This document shows, piece by piece, positions 1-10,150 of a stretch of 64,000 nucleotides of DNA. The translations under genes and the position numbers were made by a program. Source of the stretch: Actinomycetes bacterium (GTDB taxonomy: Bacteria; Bacillota; Sulfobacillia; Sulfobacillales; JAIMBI01). The stretch spans positions 1-64,000 of the forward strand of contig JAIMBI010000003.1 in NCBI GenBank assembly GCA_023565505.1. Reading direction: 5' to 3'. How positions within the stretch are numbered: the first letter of the stretch is position 1; each line of letters opens with the position of its first letter. The notes under the pieces are model-generated. The model made no database searches. It worked only from the letters and a program-made list of their open reading frames with translations, and was not told the DNA's origin.

Positions 1-2
1 CT

Positions 3-1148
3 TTACAAGCTTTTGCCCGCGATTGCCTCACCGTACAGTTCGGCCACGCGGCCTACCATCCTTTGAGCTGTAAACAACTCATGAGCCCGTTTCCTTCCCG
101 CTGCGCCGAGTTCCCGGGCCCGGTCCGGATTCCTTAAAATCCTAGAGATTCCGCTCGCCAAAGCTTCTGCGTTCTGCGGCGGCACCAAAATCCCCGTCTC
201 CCCGTCGACAACAGCTTCGGGTATCCCGCCTACTGCTGTTGCCACCACCGGCAGGGCTGCAGCCATTCCTTCAAGGAGAATCAAGGGAAGCCCTTCGGTA
301 ACTGAAGGAACTACCAACAAGTCCAGCGCAGCTAAAAGGAGAGGGATATCCTCACGCATTCCGGTAAATACCACATTGTCGGCAACGCCGACTTTCCGCG
401 CCTGCGTCTGAAGCTCCTCCCGGAGGGGACCATCACCAACCACCAGAAACAAAGGCCGTTCCTCGGGGCGAAAAAGTCCCGCGGCCTCGACAACATAACG
501 CACGCCCTTTTGGGGCGCCAAACGTGCCACCGTCCCCACCACCTGCGCCTTTCGGGGCAAGCCCAACCGTTGCCGAAGGACCGTACGGGATTCGGCGATT
601 TCGAACTTATCGGTCTCGATTCCATTGAAGACGGTTACCACCTGCCCCGGGTTAAGTCCTTCCCTCGCAACCAACTCCCTCCGCAATGCTTCGGAAACGG
701 CAATTATCCGGTACGTATTGCGGGCAAGCATTTTTTCGACCAGAGCGAAAGCTGACTTTTTATAAGCCGGCCACTCTTCATAGAAGATGGAATTGTGCGC
801 GGTGAAAAAGACAATCGGGGTGCCGGCCACCCGCGCGGCAACCCGCCCGACAAGGCCCGCTTTCGAACCGTGGGCGTGCACAATGGTAACCCGTTCTCGT
901 TTCAGCAACCGAGCCAGCTGCAGAACCACCCGGGCATCTTGGACCGGATCGAGTCCGCCTTTCAGCGGAATGGGGAAAACCTTCGCCCCCAACCCGGCTG
1001 CCGCCGTAAGCATATCACCCGGTGGCCCGGCGACACCCAATTCGAAGCCGCCCCGCGGGGCGTATTTGACCAGAGTAAGCAGATGGCGCTTCATCCCGCC
1101 CGCCGCCGGCCGGATCACCGTCTGGATGACGTCGTAGAACCCGCACAT
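3..1148 (-). CDS. Glycosyltransferase family 4 (GT-B fold)
   Basis: This is a retaining GT-B glycosyltransferase of the GT4 type, which moves a sugar from an activated donor to a lipid, polysaccharide or protein acceptor on the cytoplasmic side. The N-terminal donor-independent motif (VIRPAAGGMKRHL, near residues 10-24) and the C-terminal E-x7-E nucleotide-sugar motif (E285 to E293, EGLPLILLE) are both visible. Length is about 381 aa, normal for the family. The N-terminus is uncertain: the ATG at 1148 lies beyond the point where homology stops, so the first few native residues have probably been replaced. The gene is clearly less GC-rich than everything to its right. The acceptor cannot be named. 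Confidence 0.85.
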   Translation of the reverse strand: MCGFYDVIQTVIRPAAGGMKRHLLTLVKYAPRGGFELGVAGPPGDMLTAAAGLGAKVFPIPLKGGLDPVQDARVVLQLARLLKRERVTIVHAHGSKAGLVGRVAARVAGTPIVFFTAHNSIFYEEWPAYKKSAFALVEKMLARNTYRIIAVSEALRRELVAREGLNPGQVVTVFNGIETDKFEIAESRTVLRQRLGLPRKAQVVGTVARLAPQKGVRYVVEAAGLFRPEERPLFLVVGDGPLREELQTQARKVGVADNVVFTGMREDIPLLLAALDLLVVPSVTEGLPLILLEGMAAALPVVATAVGGIPEAVVDGETGILVPPQNAEALASGISRILRNPDRARELGAAGRKRAHELFTAQRMVGRVAELYGEAIAGKSL

Positions 1149-2853
1149 CCACCGGGTGCTGCTGTCGGGCATCCTGGGCATCCCCGAGCACCGGCTCCGC
1201 GTGGTCGCCCCCGACGTGGGCGGCGGCTTCGGGAGCAAGATCGCGTGCTATCCGGACGAAGTGCTGACGGCGTTCGCGGCGCGGGACCTCGGTCGGCCGG
1301 TCAAGTGGACCGAGGACCGGGGCGAGCATTTCCTCGCCACCACCCACGGGCGCGACCAGGTCCAAGAGGTCGAACTCGCCGGCACGCGCGACGGACGCGT
1401 CCAGGCCATCCGCGTCAAGGCCTACGCCAACCTGGGCGCCTATCTGTCCACGGCCGCGCCGGGCGTGCCCACCATCCTCTTCGGGCTCATCGTGACCGGC
1501 GCCTACGCCATCCCCGAAGCGTCGAGCGAGGTGTACGGGGTGTTCACCCACACCACGCCGACCGACGCCTACCGCGGGGCAGGGCGGCCCGAGGCCACCT
1601 ACCTGGTGGAGCGGATGATGGACCTGTACGCGCGGCAGATCGGGATGGATCCGGTCGAGGTGCGGCGGAAGAACTTCATTCGTCGCGAGCAGTTCCCCTA
1701 CACCAACCCGTTCGGCCTCACGTACGACTCGGGCCACTACGAGGGGGCGCTTGACGAGGCGCTCCGCCGGCTCGATCTCCCCGCCTTCCGGGCGCGGCAG
1801 GCGGCCGACCGGGCCCGCGGCATCTACCGCGGCGTCGGGTTCTCCACCTACGTGGAGATGTGCGGGCTGGGGCCGTCGCAGGTGGCGGGCGCCGTGGGCT
1901 TCCAGGGCGGCCTGTGGGAGAGTGCCACGGTGCGGGTCCACCCCACCGGCAAGGTGAGCGTGTTCACGGGCGCGTCCCCGCACGGCCAGGGCGAGGAGAC
2001 CACCTTCAGCCAGCTGGTCGCGGACCGGCTCGGCGTCCCGCTGGAGGACGTCGAGATCGTGCACGGGGACACGGACCGCATCCCCATGGGGTGGGGCACC
2101 TACGGCTCGCGCACCACGGTCGTGGGCGGCGCGGCGCTGGCGCTCGCCGCCGACCGCGTGGTGGAGAAGGCGAAACAGATCGCGGCTCACCTGCTCGAGG
2201 TGGCGCCGGCCGACGTGGTCTTCGAGGGCGGCCGCTTCGCCGTGCGGGGCATGCCCGCGCGCTCCCTCGGCTTCGCCGACGTCGCGCTCCAGGCCCACCT
2301 GGCCTGGAATCTGCCGCCGGGGGTCGAGCCGGGCCTCGAGGCCTCCGCGTTCTACGACCCCACCAACTTCACCTATCCCTTCGGCACGCACGTGGCCGAG
2401 CTGGCGGTGGACATCGAAACCGGCCAGGTGACGCTCGAGCGCTACATCGCGGTGGACGACTGCGGACCGCAGCTCAACCCGCTCATCGTGGAGGGGCAGG
2501 TGCACGGCGGCGTGGCCCAAGGGGTCGGCCAAGCCCTGTGGGAAGGCGCCGTGTACGACGCTCAGGGCCAGCTCCTGACCGGCTCCTTCATGGACTACGC
2601 GCTGCCCAAGGCCCGGTTCTTCCCTGCCATCGAGACCGCCTCGACCGTCACGCCCTCGCCGCACAACCCGCTGGGCGTCAAGGGCGTCGGCGAGACGGGT
2701 ACCATCGCCGCCACGCCGGCCGTGGTCAACGCGGTGATGGACGCGCTGGCCCCGTTCGGCATCACCCACCTGGACATGCCGCTCACGCCCGAGAAGATCT
2801 GGCGGGCCGTGCGCGCCGCCCAGGACGGTCGCGAAGGAGGGACCCGGGGATGA
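1138..2853 (+). CDS. CoxL/XdhA-type molybdopterin-binding subunit, 5'-truncated
   Basis: This is the large catalytic subunit of a xanthine dehydrogenase/CO dehydrogenase-family molybdenum hydroxylase, which oxidises its substrate at a Mo-molybdopterin centre. Homology begins abruptly at 1138 with N-P-H-x-x-R and runs through the GGGFGSK loop, AYRGAGR (about 1567-1587; the form II signature rather than the form I AYxCSFR) and the catalytic Glu in GVGETG (codon 2692-2694). An in-frame TAG at 1135-1137 lies directly upstream. About 570 residues remain of the usual 750-800, so roughly 200 N-terminal residues are missing. The first usable start is GTG 1156. Because form II enzymes have varied substrates, CO oxidation should not be assumed. 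It overlaps the next gene by 4 nt. Confidence 0.85.
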   Translation, partial: NPHIHRVLLSGILGIPEHRLRVVAPDVGGGFGSKIACYPDEVLTAFAARDLGRPVKWTEDRGEHFLATTHGRDQVQEVELAGTRDGRVQAIRVKAYANLGAYLSTAAPGVPTILFGLIVTGAYAIPEASSEVYGVFTHTTPTDAYRGAGRPEATYLVERMMDLYARQIGMDPVEVRRKNFIRREQFPYTNPFGLTYDSGHYEGALDEALRRLDLPAFRARQAADRARGIYRGVGFSTYVEMCGLGPSQVAGAVGFQGGLWESATVRVHPTGKVSVFTGASPHGQGEETTFSQLVADRLGVPLEDVEIVHGDTDRIPMGWGTYGSRTTVVGGAALALAADRVVEKAKQIAAHLLEVAPADVVFEGGRFAVRGMPARSLGFADVALQAHLAWNLPPGVEPGLEASAFYDPTNFTYPFGTHVAELAVDIETGQVTLERYIAVDDCGPQLNPLIVEGQVHGGVAQGVGQALWEGAVYDAQGQLLTGSFMDYALPKARFFPAIETASTVTPSPHNPLGVKGVGETGTIAATPAVVNAVMDALAPFGITHLDMPLTPEKIWRAVRAAQDGREGGTRG

Positions 2854-3701
2854 TCGCGCCGACGTTTGCCTACGCCCGGCCCACGTCGTTGGCCGAGGCG
2901 CTCGACGCGCTCGGTCGGGCCGGGGCCGACGGCCGGGCGCTCGCGGGAGGCCAGAGCCTCCTCCCGCTCCTCAAGATGCGGCTCGCCGCACCGGCCCTCG
3001 TGGTGGACCTGAGCCGGGTGCCGGATCTCCACGGCATCACCGAGACGGCGGACGCCGTGCGCATCGGGGCGCTGGAGACGCACGCCGCCATCGCTCGCTC
3101 CGAGGTCGTGCGCCGCGAGGTGCCGCTCATGGTCCAGACCGCGAGCCGCATCGCCGACCCGCAGGTGCGCAACCGCGGCACGCTGGGGGGCAGCCTGGCC
3201 CACGCGGACCCGGCGGCGGACTGGCCCGCCGCGGTGCTGGCGCTCGACGCGGTCGTCGAGATCGCCGGGCCGGGGGGCACGCGGGAGGTGGTCGCCGCCG
3301 ACTTCTTCCGCGGGCCGTTCGCAACGGCGCTGGAGCCCGGCGAGATCCTGGTCGCCGTCCGGGTGCCCAAGACGGCAGGACGCCGCCAGGCCTACGCCAA
3401 GTTCCCGCACCCGGCCTCGGGCTTTGCGGTGGTGGGCGTCGCCACGACCTTCGCCCTGGAGGGGGACCGGGCCCGGGCGGTGCGGATCGCCGTCACCGGC
3501 GCGTCCACCCGGCCCTTCCGGGCCCGCGAGACCGAGTCGCTGCTCGAGGGCCAGGCCCTCTCGGAGGCGGCCGTCCGCGAAGCCGCGCAGCACGCCGCGA
3601 CCGGCATGGAGATGGTCGGCGACGTCTATGCCTCGGCGGAGTGGCGGCGCCACCTGGTCGCGGTGATGACCGCCCGGGCCGTCCTGGCCGCCCGCGGGTA
3701 G
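2850..3701 (+). CDS. CoxM-type FAD-binding subunit of molybdenum hydroxylase
   Basis: This is the medium, FAD-carrying subunit that takes electrons from the 2Fe-2S subunit of a molybdenum hydroxylase. It is 283 aa, typical of CoxM/CutM. The FAD pyrophosphate motif AGGQSLLPLLKMR (about residues 31-43) and the second FAD motif with TLGGSLAHADPAAD (about 111-124) are intact. The ATG at 2850 overlaps the coxL stop as ATGA, so translation is probably coupled. No 2Fe-2S (CoxS) gene is present; in such operons it often lies next to coxL, and here it would have been on the missing side of the junction. Confidence 0.9.
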   Translation: MIAPTFAYARPTSLAEALDALGRAGADGRALAGGQSLLPLLKMRLAAPALVVDLSRVPDLHGITETADAVRIGALETHAAIARSEVVRREVPLMVQTASRIADPQVRNRGTLGGSLAHADPAADWPAAVLALDAVVEIAGPGGTREVVAADFFRGPFATALEPGEILVAVRVPKTAGRRQAYAKFPHPASGFAVVGVATTFALEGDRARAVRIAVTGASTRPFRARETESLLEGQALSEAAVREAAQHAATGMEMVGDVYASAEWRRHLVAVMTARAVLAARG

Positions 3702-3782
3702 GCGGCGACGCGCGGTCCCCGTCCGGGATACGATGGAGGGGGACGGAGCCGCCCCCGGGGTCCGCCGCGACCCCGGGGACCC

Positions 3783-3821
3783 GAGCGGACGAGGCCGCCC
3801 TTCCGGGCGGCTTCTCCGCTC
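3783..3821. other. Nested hairpin in the coxM-coxD spacer
   Basis: An outer 7-bp stem (3783-3789 with 3815-3821) encloses an inner 7-bp stem (3794-3800 with 3805-3811) around a TTCC loop. It sits in the 176-bp spacer before coxD. There is no long T tract, so it is either a weak terminator or processing signal, or part of a structured leader for coxD. A TACGAT at 3729-3734 could be a -10 element, but no convincing -35 is visible. Confidence 0.4.
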
Positions 3822-3877
3822 GCGGGGACCGCCGACCGCTTGCCCGAACCCGGCCGGTCCGGGAGAAAGGATGTGCG

Positions 3878-4795
3878 ATGCACCATCCGTTTGCCACCGT
3901 GGACGACGTCATGACCCGTCTGGCGGAGGCGGGCTATCTGCCCGACCGGCCGCTCGCGACGGCGGCGTTCCTCGCCCTGACCCTGGACGCGCCGCTTTTG
4001 CTCGAAGGGGCCCCGGGCGTGGGCAAGACCGCCCTCGCCCAGGCGCTGGCGCGGGCCCTCGACCGCCCCCTGGTCCGGCTGCAGTGCTACGAGGGCATCG
4101 ACCGGGCGAGCGCCCTCTACGACTGGAACTTCCCCCGCCAGATGCTGCACATCCGCCTCGCCGAAGCCCGCGGCGCCGTCGCGTCCGAGGCCGTGGAGGA
4201 CGAGTTGTTCGACCGGCGCTTCCTGCTGCGTCGGCCGCTCCTGGCGGCCATCGATCCCGACGGGCCGGCGCCCGTGTTGCTCATCGACGAGATCGACCGG
4301 AGCGACGAGGAGTTCGAGGCGTTCCTGCTGGAGCTCCTGGCCGAGTTCCAGGTCACGATCCCGGAGATCGGGACCATCCGCGCCCGCGAGACCCCGTTGG
4401 TGGTGCTGACCTCCAACCGGACGCGCGAGATCCACGACGCCCTGAAGCGGCGCTGCCTGTACCACTGGCTGGACTACCCGGACTTCGAGCGCGAGCTGGC
4501 CATCGTGACCCGGGCCGTCCCCGCCATGCCGGATCCCCTCGCGCGGCAGGTGGTGGCCGTAGCCCAGGTGCTCCGCCAGGAGTCCCTCGTCAAGCGGCCC
4601 GGAGTCGCCGAGACGCTCCTCTGGGCGCGCGCGCTCGTCGCGCTGGGCACCACGGCCCTCGACCCGCGGCGGGTGGAAGACACCCTGGGCTGTCTCCTGA
4701 AGTACCGCGACGACGTCGAATGGCTGACCCGGCGGGACGCGCAGGGCCACAGCGGCGTCGACCGCGTGCTGGCGCTGGCCGGCGTCTCGGCGTGA
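3878..4795 (+). CDS. coxD: MoxR-family AAA+ ATPase (CoxD-like)
   Basis: This is a 305-aa MoxR-type AAA+ ATPase. In cox operons CoxD works with a VWA-domain partner to mature the molybdenum-copper or molybdenum-sulfur active site. Walker A is GAPGVGKT (residues 44-51), Walker B is VLLIDEID (about 131-138), and a sensor-type TSNRTRE motif follows. The ATG at 3878 is preceded by GGGAGAAAGG at 3861-3870; the ATG at 3871 is out of frame with the protein. Overlap with the next gene (GTGA) implies coupled synthesis with the VWA protein. Assignment to Mo-hydroxylase maturation rests on context. Confidence 0.85.
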   Translation: MHHPFATVDDVMTRLAEAGYLPDRPLATAAFLALTLDAPLLLEGAPGVGKTALAQALARALDRPLVRLQCYEGIDRASALYDWNFPRQMLHIRLAEARGAVASEAVEDELFDRRFLLRRPLLAAIDPDGPAPVLLIDEIDRSDEEFEAFLLELLAEFQVTIPEIGTIRARETPLVVLTSNRTREIHDALKRRCLYHWLDYPDFERELAIVTRAVPAMPDPLARQVVAVAQVLRQESLVKRPGVAETLLWARALVALGTTALDPRRVEDTLGCLLKYRDDVEWLTRRDAQGHSGVDRVLALAGVSA

Positions 4796-5958
4796 ACGCC
4801 TGGCAGGCCAACCTGGTGGCGTTCTGCCGGGGGCTCAGGGCGCTCGGCCTGGCCGTCGGCCTCGAGGAGGAGCGGCGGGCCCTCGCGGCGCTGGCCGCCG
4901 TCCGACCGGCGCGGCCGGAGGATCTCCGGAGCACCCTGATGGCCGTCCTGGTCAAGAACCCGCGCGAGCGGACCCTGTTCCTGCTGGCCTTCGAACAGTG
5001 GCTGCTTCTCCTCGGCGGCCGCACCGAGGGGCGCATCAGCGAAGCCACGTGGCTCGCGAACGTGGCGCGGCTCCGGCGCACCCGGATGCCGGACATTGTC
5101 TGGCGCGGGCGCGGGGAGGAGGCGGAGGAGGCGTTCGCCACCCCCGTGCGGGGCGGCGCGAGCCGCGAAGAGGTGCTGCAGGAGAAGGACTTCGCCGCCC
5201 TCACCCCCGAGGAGGCGGACGAGTTGGCCCGCACCGCCCCGCTGCTCGTCCCGCCGACGCGCCCCGGCCGCCGGCTGGCCCCCTCCCGGCGGCCAGGGCC
5301 GTGGGACACCGAGCGCATCCTCCGGCGCGGCGTGGCCGCGGGCGAGGTGATCCGCCTCTACCGGCGCGCGGGGCGCCCCCGGCCGCTCGCGGTGGCCTTC
5401 CTCGTGGACGTCAGCGGATCCATGGATCCGTACACCCGGGGGACGCTCCTGTTCCTGCACCTCCTGGTGCGCCGGCGGCACCCGGTCGACGTCCTGGCCT
5501 TCAGCACGCGGGTCGCCCGCGTGACCGACCTCCTCGCCCGCCAAGCGTTCCATCGCGCGCTCGGCGACATCCAGGCGGCCGTGCCCGGCTTCGCCGGCGG
5601 CACGCGGATCGACCAGGCGGTGGAGACCTTGGCGGGACGGCGGCCCGGCCCGGCCCTGACGCGCCGGCCGGTCCTGGTGCTCGTCTCCGACGGCCTCGAC
5701 ACCGGCGAGCCCGACCGGCTGGCGGCCGCCTGGCCCGCGCTGCGCCGCCGCACGCGGGCCATCCTGTGGTGGACGCCGGTGCTGGCCGATCCGGGCTTCT
5801 CGCCCGAGGTGGCCACCGTCCGCTGGCTGTTCGACGCCGTCGACCAGGTGCAGCCGGCCTACAACTGGCGCACGCTCACGACGGCCTACCAGGCGCTGGG
5901 CCGGTATCGGGAGCGGCCCGCCGCGGGCCCGCCATCGCCACGGCCAGGGCGCCCCTGA
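4792..5958 (+). CDS. coxE: VWA-domain CoxE-like protein
   Basis: This is a CoxE family protein (388 aa) with a C-terminal von Willebrand A domain. The MIDAS metal site DVSGSMD starts at about residue 206. The usual pairing is MoxR ATPase plus VWA protein as a chaperone-like pair inserting or activating a metal cofactor, here presumably for the CoxLM enzyme. The GTG start at 4792 overlaps the coxD stop. The last 83 nt overlap the convergent ROK kinase gene, so both 3' ends are coding on opposite strands. Confidence 0.85.
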   Translation: MNAWQANLVAFCRGLRALGLAVGLEEERRALAALAAVRPARPEDLRSTLMAVLVKNPRERTLFLLAFEQWLLLLGGRTEGRISEATWLANVARLRRTRMPDIVWRGRGEEAEEAFATPVRGGASREEVLQEKDFAALTPEEADELARTAPLLVPPTRPGRRLAPSRRPGPWDTERILRRGVAAGEVIRLYRRAGRPRPLAVAFLVDVSGSMDPYTRGTLLFLHLLVRRRHPVDVLAFSTRVARVTDLLARQAFHRALGDIQAAVPGFAGGTRIDQAVETLAGRRPGPALTRRPVLVLVSDGLDTGEPDRLAAAWPALRRRTRAILWWTPVLADPGFSPEVATVRWLFDAVDQVQPAYNWRTLTTAYQALGRYRERPAAGPPSPRPGRP

Positions 5959-6859
5959 CCCCGGTCTCGGGCCCCAGGGCCGCCCGGACCACCTGAAGTC
6001 GCCCCACCAGGGCCGGCATCCCGAACCGCCGCGCCGCCCGGCGCACCGGCCCGAGCAGCGCCTCGCCCTGCTGGGCCACGCCGCCCCCGAACACCACCCG
6101 CTCGGGATTGTAGAGGTTGGCGAACAGCCCCACGGCCCAGCCCAGGGTCTCGGCGGCCCGCCGCACGACCGCGCCCGCCACCGGATCCCCGGCCTGCGCC
6201 GCTTCGAACACCCGGGCGGCGTCGAGCGGCCCGGCGTAGGCCGTCAGGAGGGGGCTTTCGCGCCGCCGCCGCTCCGCCTCGCGGGCGATGGCCGTCCCCG
6301 AGGCCACCGTCTCCAGGCAGCCGCGGTTGCCGCAGTGGCACGGGTGCCCGTCCGGATCCACCACCACGTGGCCGATTTCCCCCGCGTTGCCGTCCCGACC
6401 CTCCACCAGGCGGCCGCCGCTCACGATCCCCGCGCCGACCCCCGTGGAGACGGTGACATACACCATGTCGGTCGTCCCCGCCCCCGCCCCCCAGCGCCAC
6501 TCCGCCAGCGCCGCAGCGGTGGCGTCGTTCGCCAGATACACGGGGAGGCCCAGCGCCGTGCGGAACAGGCGGACGATGGGCAGGCCGTCCCAGCCGCGGA
6601 GGTTCGCGAGCCGCCCCAGTTCGCCCCGCTCCAGATCCAGGGGGCCGGGCGAGCCGATGCCCACCGCGAGCGGCTCGACCTCCGGCGCCGCCGTGCGCCG
6701 AAGCTCGCGGAGGGCCCGCGCCATGCGCTCCACAGCCGCCTCCCCGTCCCCCAGCGCGGCCGTCTCCAGCCGTGCCGTGGCCAACAGGCGCCCCGCTTCG
6801 TCGCCCACGCCGAGCTCCACCTTGGTGCCCCCAATGTCGACGGCGAAATATCCGTGCAT
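5876..6859 (-). CDS. ROK family sugar kinase (glucokinase-type)
   Basis: This is a 327-aa ROK kinase that phosphorylates glucose or a related hexose with ATP. The N-terminal phosphate-binding motif DIGGTK (residues 8-13), the catalytic region with the N-D pair in ANDATAAA, and the zinc motif C-x-C-G-x-x-G-C-x-E (CHCGNRGCLE, about 171-180) are all present. The ATG at 6859 has AGGAGGGA upstream. It lies divergently from the pentose phosphate operon at 7008, so glucokinase is a reasonable physiological reading: it would make the glucose 6-phosphate that operon consumes. Some ROK proteins act on other sugars or are regulators, but there is no N-terminal HTH here. Confidence 0.88.
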   Translation of the reverse strand: MHGYFAVDIGGTKVELGVGDEAGRLLATARLETAALGDGEAAVERMARALRELRRTAAPEVEPLAVGIGSPGPLDLERGELGRLANLRGWDGLPIVRLFRTALGLPVYLANDATAAALAEWRWGAGAGTTDMVYVTVSTGVGAGIVSGGRLVEGRDGNAGEIGHVVVDPDGHPCHCGNRGCLETVASGTAIAREAERRRRESPLLTAYAGPLDAARVFEAAQAGDPVAGAVVRRAAETLGWAVGLFANLYNPERVVFGGGVAQQGEALLGPVRRAARRFGMPALVGRLQVVRAALGPETGVRGALAVAMAGPRRAAPDTGPAPGRPS

Positions 6860-7007
6860 GACGTCCCTCCTCGTCCGGGCGCCGGCCGCCGCGCTTGCCC
6901 AAACCGACCGGGGAAGACTACCATTCAGGGCAGACCGGCCGGCAGATCTTGCCGCCAGCATAACAGAGGAACCGGACGCCTGACCGGCGCCGGCGGGAGG
7001 GACATGC

Positions 7008-9008
7008 GTGGCGACGACGACGGACATCGCCCACCGGGCGATCACCACCATCCGGGCCCTGGCGATCGACGCGGTGGAAGCCGCCCGAAGCGGCCACCCG
7101 GGACTGCCCATGGGCGCCGCGGCCATGGCCTACGCGCTGGTGCGGGACCACCTCCGGTTCGACCCCGACGACCCCCGCTGGCCCGACCGCGACCGGTTCG
7201 TCCTCTCCGCCGGGCACGGCTCCATGCTGCTTTACGCGCTGCTCCACCTGCTGGGCTACGGGGTCAGCCTCGACGACCTCAAGCGCTTCCGCCGCCTCGG
7301 GTCGAAGACGCCCGGCCATCCGGAGTACGGCCTGACGCCGGGCGTCGAGACGACCACCGGCCCCCTGGGCCAGGGCTTCGCCACCGCCGTGGGCATGGCC
7401 ATCGCCGCCCGCCTGTTGGGGGCCCGCTACAACCGCGACGACCTCCCCCTGGTCACCTGGCGGGTGTTCGTGCTGGTGTCCGACGGCGATCTCATGGAAG
7501 GCATCGCCCAAGAGGCGGCCTCGCTCGCCGGCCATCTCCGCCTCGGCCGGCTCGTCGCCCTCTACGACGACAACCGCATCTCCCTCGACGGTCCCACGGC
7601 CCTGGCGTTCTCCGAGGACGTCGAGGCGCGGTTCGCCGCGCTGGGCTGGCACACCCTGGCCGTGGAGGACGGCAACGACCCCGACGCGGTGAGCCGCGCG
7701 CTGGCCGAGGCGCTGGCGGATCCCCGCCCCTCCCTGGTCCGGGTGCGCACCCACATCGGGTACGGCAGCCCCCACCGGCAGGACACGGCCGACGCGCACG
7801 GCGAGCCCCTCGGCCCGGAGGAGGCCCGGCTGACCAAGGCGGCCTACGGCTGGCCCGAGGAGCCGTTCTTCGTTCCCGACGACGTGCGCGCGCACATGCG
7901 GGCCCTCGGCGACGCCGGCCGCGCCGCGCATGCCGCCTGGCGCGACCTGTGGGACCGCTTCCGACGCCGGGAGCCGGCCGCCGCGGCCGAGGCCGAGGGA
8001 CTCTTATGGGGTCCGCGGGCCGTCGCCGTGGACGGGATCTCCCTGCCCGCCTGGCGGGAGGGGCAGCTCGCCACGCGCCAGGCGTCCGGCGAAGTCCTCC
8101 AAGCCTTGGCGGACGTCCCCGCCCTGGCCGGGGGGTCGGCCGACCTCTCCCGCTCGACGATGACGCGCGTCCGGGCCTGGGCGGACCTCCGGGCGGACCA
8201 GCCCGGCCGGAACATCCATTTCGGCGTCCGGGAGCACGCGATGGGCGCAGCCTTGAACGGCATGGCCCTGTCGGGCCTCAGGCCGTTCGGCGGGACCTTC
8301 CTGGCCTTCTCCGACTACATGCGGCCCGCCATCCGCCTGGCGGCTCTGATGCGCCTGCCGGTGGTCTATGTCTTCACCCACGACTCCATCGGGTTGGGCG
8401 AGGACGGTCCCACCCACCAGCCGGTGGAGCAGGTGGCCGCCCTGCGCGCCATGCCGCACCTGTGGGTGTTCCGCCCCGCCGACGCCAACGAGACGCGGGT
8501 GGCCTGGCAGGTCGCGCTGGCCCGTGCCGACGGGCCGACGGCCCTGGTGCTCACCCGGCAGAAGCTCCCGGTGCTGGATCCGGCGCGCCATCCGGTGGAG
8601 CTCGCCGCCCGCGGGGGGTACGTCGTCGCCGAGGCCGACGACGGCAAGCCGCAGCTCCTCCTCCTGGCCACCGGCAGCGAGGTGGCGCTGGCCCTGGCGG
8701 CCAAGCCCCGCCTGGAGGCGCGGGGCGTCTCGACCCGGGTGGTGAGCCTGCCCTGCTGGGAGGTGTTCGCCGCCCAACCGGCGGAATACCGCGACGCGGT
8801 GCTGCCCCCCGGTATCCGGGCCCGGGTGGCCGTGGAGGCGCTGAGTCCTTTCGGCTGGGAGCGGTGGGTAGGCGACGCCGGCGCCGTCATCGGGCTCGAC
8901 CACTTCGGCGCCTCGGCCCCGTACGACCAACTCATGGAAGCGTTCGGGTTCACCGTCGACCGCGTGGTGGCGACGGCCGAGCGCGTGCTGGCCGGAGGTG
9001 CGGCATGA
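7008..9008 (+). CDS. tkt: Transketolase
   Basis: This is transketolase (666 aa, full length), the ThDP enzyme that moves two-carbon units between ketose and aldose phosphates in the non-oxidative pentose phosphate pathway. The N-terminal domain carries SGHPGLPMG and the ThDP/Mg motif SDGDLMEG...N (from about residue 157). The pyrimidine-binding domain carries [15 protein letters not shown], and the C-terminal transketolase domain follows. GTG at 7008 is chosen over the out-of-frame ATG at 7004; GGGAGGGAC at about 6995-7003 serves it. It is the first gene of a seven-gene operon. Confidence 0.96.
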   Translation: MATTTDIAHRAITTIRALAIDAVEAARSGHPGLPMGAAAMAYALVRDHLRFDPDDPRWPDRDRFVLSAGHGSMLLYALLHLLGYGVSLDDLKRFRRLGSKTPGHPEYGLTPGVETTTGPLGQGFATAVGMAIAARLLGARYNRDDLPLVTWRVFVLVSDGDLMEGIAQEAASLAGHLRLGRLVALYDDNRISLDGPTALAFSEDVEARFAALGWHTLAVEDGNDPDAVSRALAEALADPRPSLVRVRTHIGYGSPHRQDTADAHGEPLGPEEARLTKAAYGWPEEPFFVPDDVRAHMRALGDAGRAAHAAWRDLWDRFRRREPAAAAEAEGLLWGPRAVAVDGISLPAWREGQLATRQASGEVLQALADVPALAGGSADLSRSTMTRVRAWADLRADQPGRNIHFGVREHAMGAALNGMALSGLRPFGGTFLAFSDYMRPAIRLAALMRLPVVYVFTHDSIGLGEDGPTHQPVEQVAALRAMPHLWVFRPADANETRVAWQVALARADGPTALVLTRQKLPVLDPARHPVELAARGGYVVAEADDGKPQLLLLATGSEVALALAAKPRLEARGVSTRVVSLPCWEVFAAQPAEYRDAVLPPGIRARVAVEALSPFGWERWVGDAGAVIGLDHFGASAPYDQLMEAFGFTVDRVVATAERVLAGGAA

Positions 9009-10126
9009 CGACCCTGGAACGCCTCGCGGAACTGGGCCAGAGCGTGTGGATCGACTACATCCGGCGGCGGATGCTCGAGGACGGGGAACTCGCGCGGCTC
9101 ATCGCCCAGGGCGTGCGCGGCCTGACGTCCAACCCCACCATCTTCGAGCAGGCCATCGGCGACTCGGACGACTACGACGCGGCCATCCGGGCCGACGCCG
9201 ACCCGACGGACGCGCGGGCCCTGTTCGACCGTCTGGCCCGGGAGGACGTGGCCCGCGCGGCCGACCTGTTCCGCCCCCTGTACGACCGGACCGACGGCCT
9301 CGACGGGTACGTCAGCATCGAAGTCGCCCCGGGTCTCGCCCGCGACGCCGCCGGGACGGTGGCCGAGGCCCGGCGCCTCTGGCGGGACCTCGACCGGCCG
9401 AACGTGATGATCAAGGTGCCGGGGACCATGGAGGGGCTTTTCGCCATCCGGACGCTTATCGCCGACGGGGTCAACGTCAACGTGACACTCATCTTCTCCC
9501 GCGAGCGCTACCGCGCCGTCCTGGAGGCGTGGGCGGCGGGCCTGGAGGACCGCTTGGCGGCCGGCCGCCCGGTGGGCCGGGTGGCGTCGGTGGCGAGCTT
9601 CTTCGTCAGTCGCGTCGACACGCTGGTGGACCGCCGCCTGGAGGCCCTCGCCGCCGCGCGCCCCGACCGGGCGGCCGCCCTCCTGGCCCTCCGCGGGCGG
9701 GCCGCGGTGGCCAACGCCAAGCTGGCCTACCGGGTCTTCGCCGAGACCCTGGCCACCCCGCGGGTGCGCGCCCTCCTGGCGCGGGGGGCCCGGCCCCAGC
9801 GGCCGCTGTGGGCCTCGACCAGCACCAAGAACCCCGCGTACCCCGACCTGCTCTACGTCGAGCCACTCATCGGGCCGCACACGGTGAACACCGTCCCCCC
9901 GAAGACGCTGGCCGCGCTCCTCGACCACGGCCGCGTGGCCCGCACCGTCGACAGCGGGTGGGACGACGCCGAAGCCGTGCTCGCGACCCTCGAGGCGGAG
10001 GGCATCGACCTCGCGGAAGTCACGGCCCAGTTGGAGGCGGAAGGCGTCGCCGCCTTCGCCCGCTCCGAGGAGACGCTGCTGGAGCGCCTTCGGGCCAAGG
10101 TCTCCGCCCTCGGGGCGCGCGGATGA
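9005..10126 (+). CDS. tal: Transaldolase
   Basis: Transaldolase (373 aa) transfers a dihydroxyacetone unit from sedoheptulose 7-phosphate to glyceraldehyde 3-phosphate. The Schiff-base lysine is K137 in [21 protein letters not shown] near the N-terminus and [13 protein letters not shown] in the C-terminal third are family signatures. This longer type is the one that in several bacteria is fused N-terminally to phosphoglucose isomerase. Here the two are separate, but the isomerase is the next gene. The ATG overlaps the tkt stop as ATGA. Confidence 0.95.
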   Translation: MTTLERLAELGQSVWIDYIRRRMLEDGELARLIAQGVRGLTSNPTIFEQAIGDSDDYDAAIRADADPTDARALFDRLAREDVARAADLFRPLYDRTDGLDGYVSIEVAPGLARDAAGTVAEARRLWRDLDRPNVMIKVPGTMEGLFAIRTLIADGVNVNVTLIFSRERYRAVLEAWAAGLEDRLAAGRPVGRVASVASFFVSRVDTLVDRRLEALAAARPDRAAALLALRGRAAVANAKLAYRVFAETLATPRVRALLARGARPQRPLWASTSTKNPAYPDLLYVEPLIGPHTVNTVPPKTLAALLDHGRVARTVDSGWDDAEAVLATLEAEGIDLAEVTAQLEAEGVAAFARSEETLLERLRAKVSALGARG

Positions 10127-10150
10127 CGGGAGCCGTCCGTCCGCGCCCTC

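Noticed and set aside
1015..2769. A long minus-strand open frame opposite coxL
   Set aside because: Low-complexity Arg/Gly/His text with no domain; coxL is clearly the coding strand.
1138..5958. Calling the cox cluster an aerobic CO dehydrogenase
   Set aside because: The CoxL motif is AYRGAGR (form II), not the form I AYxCSFR, and the small subunit is missing; only the family can be stated.
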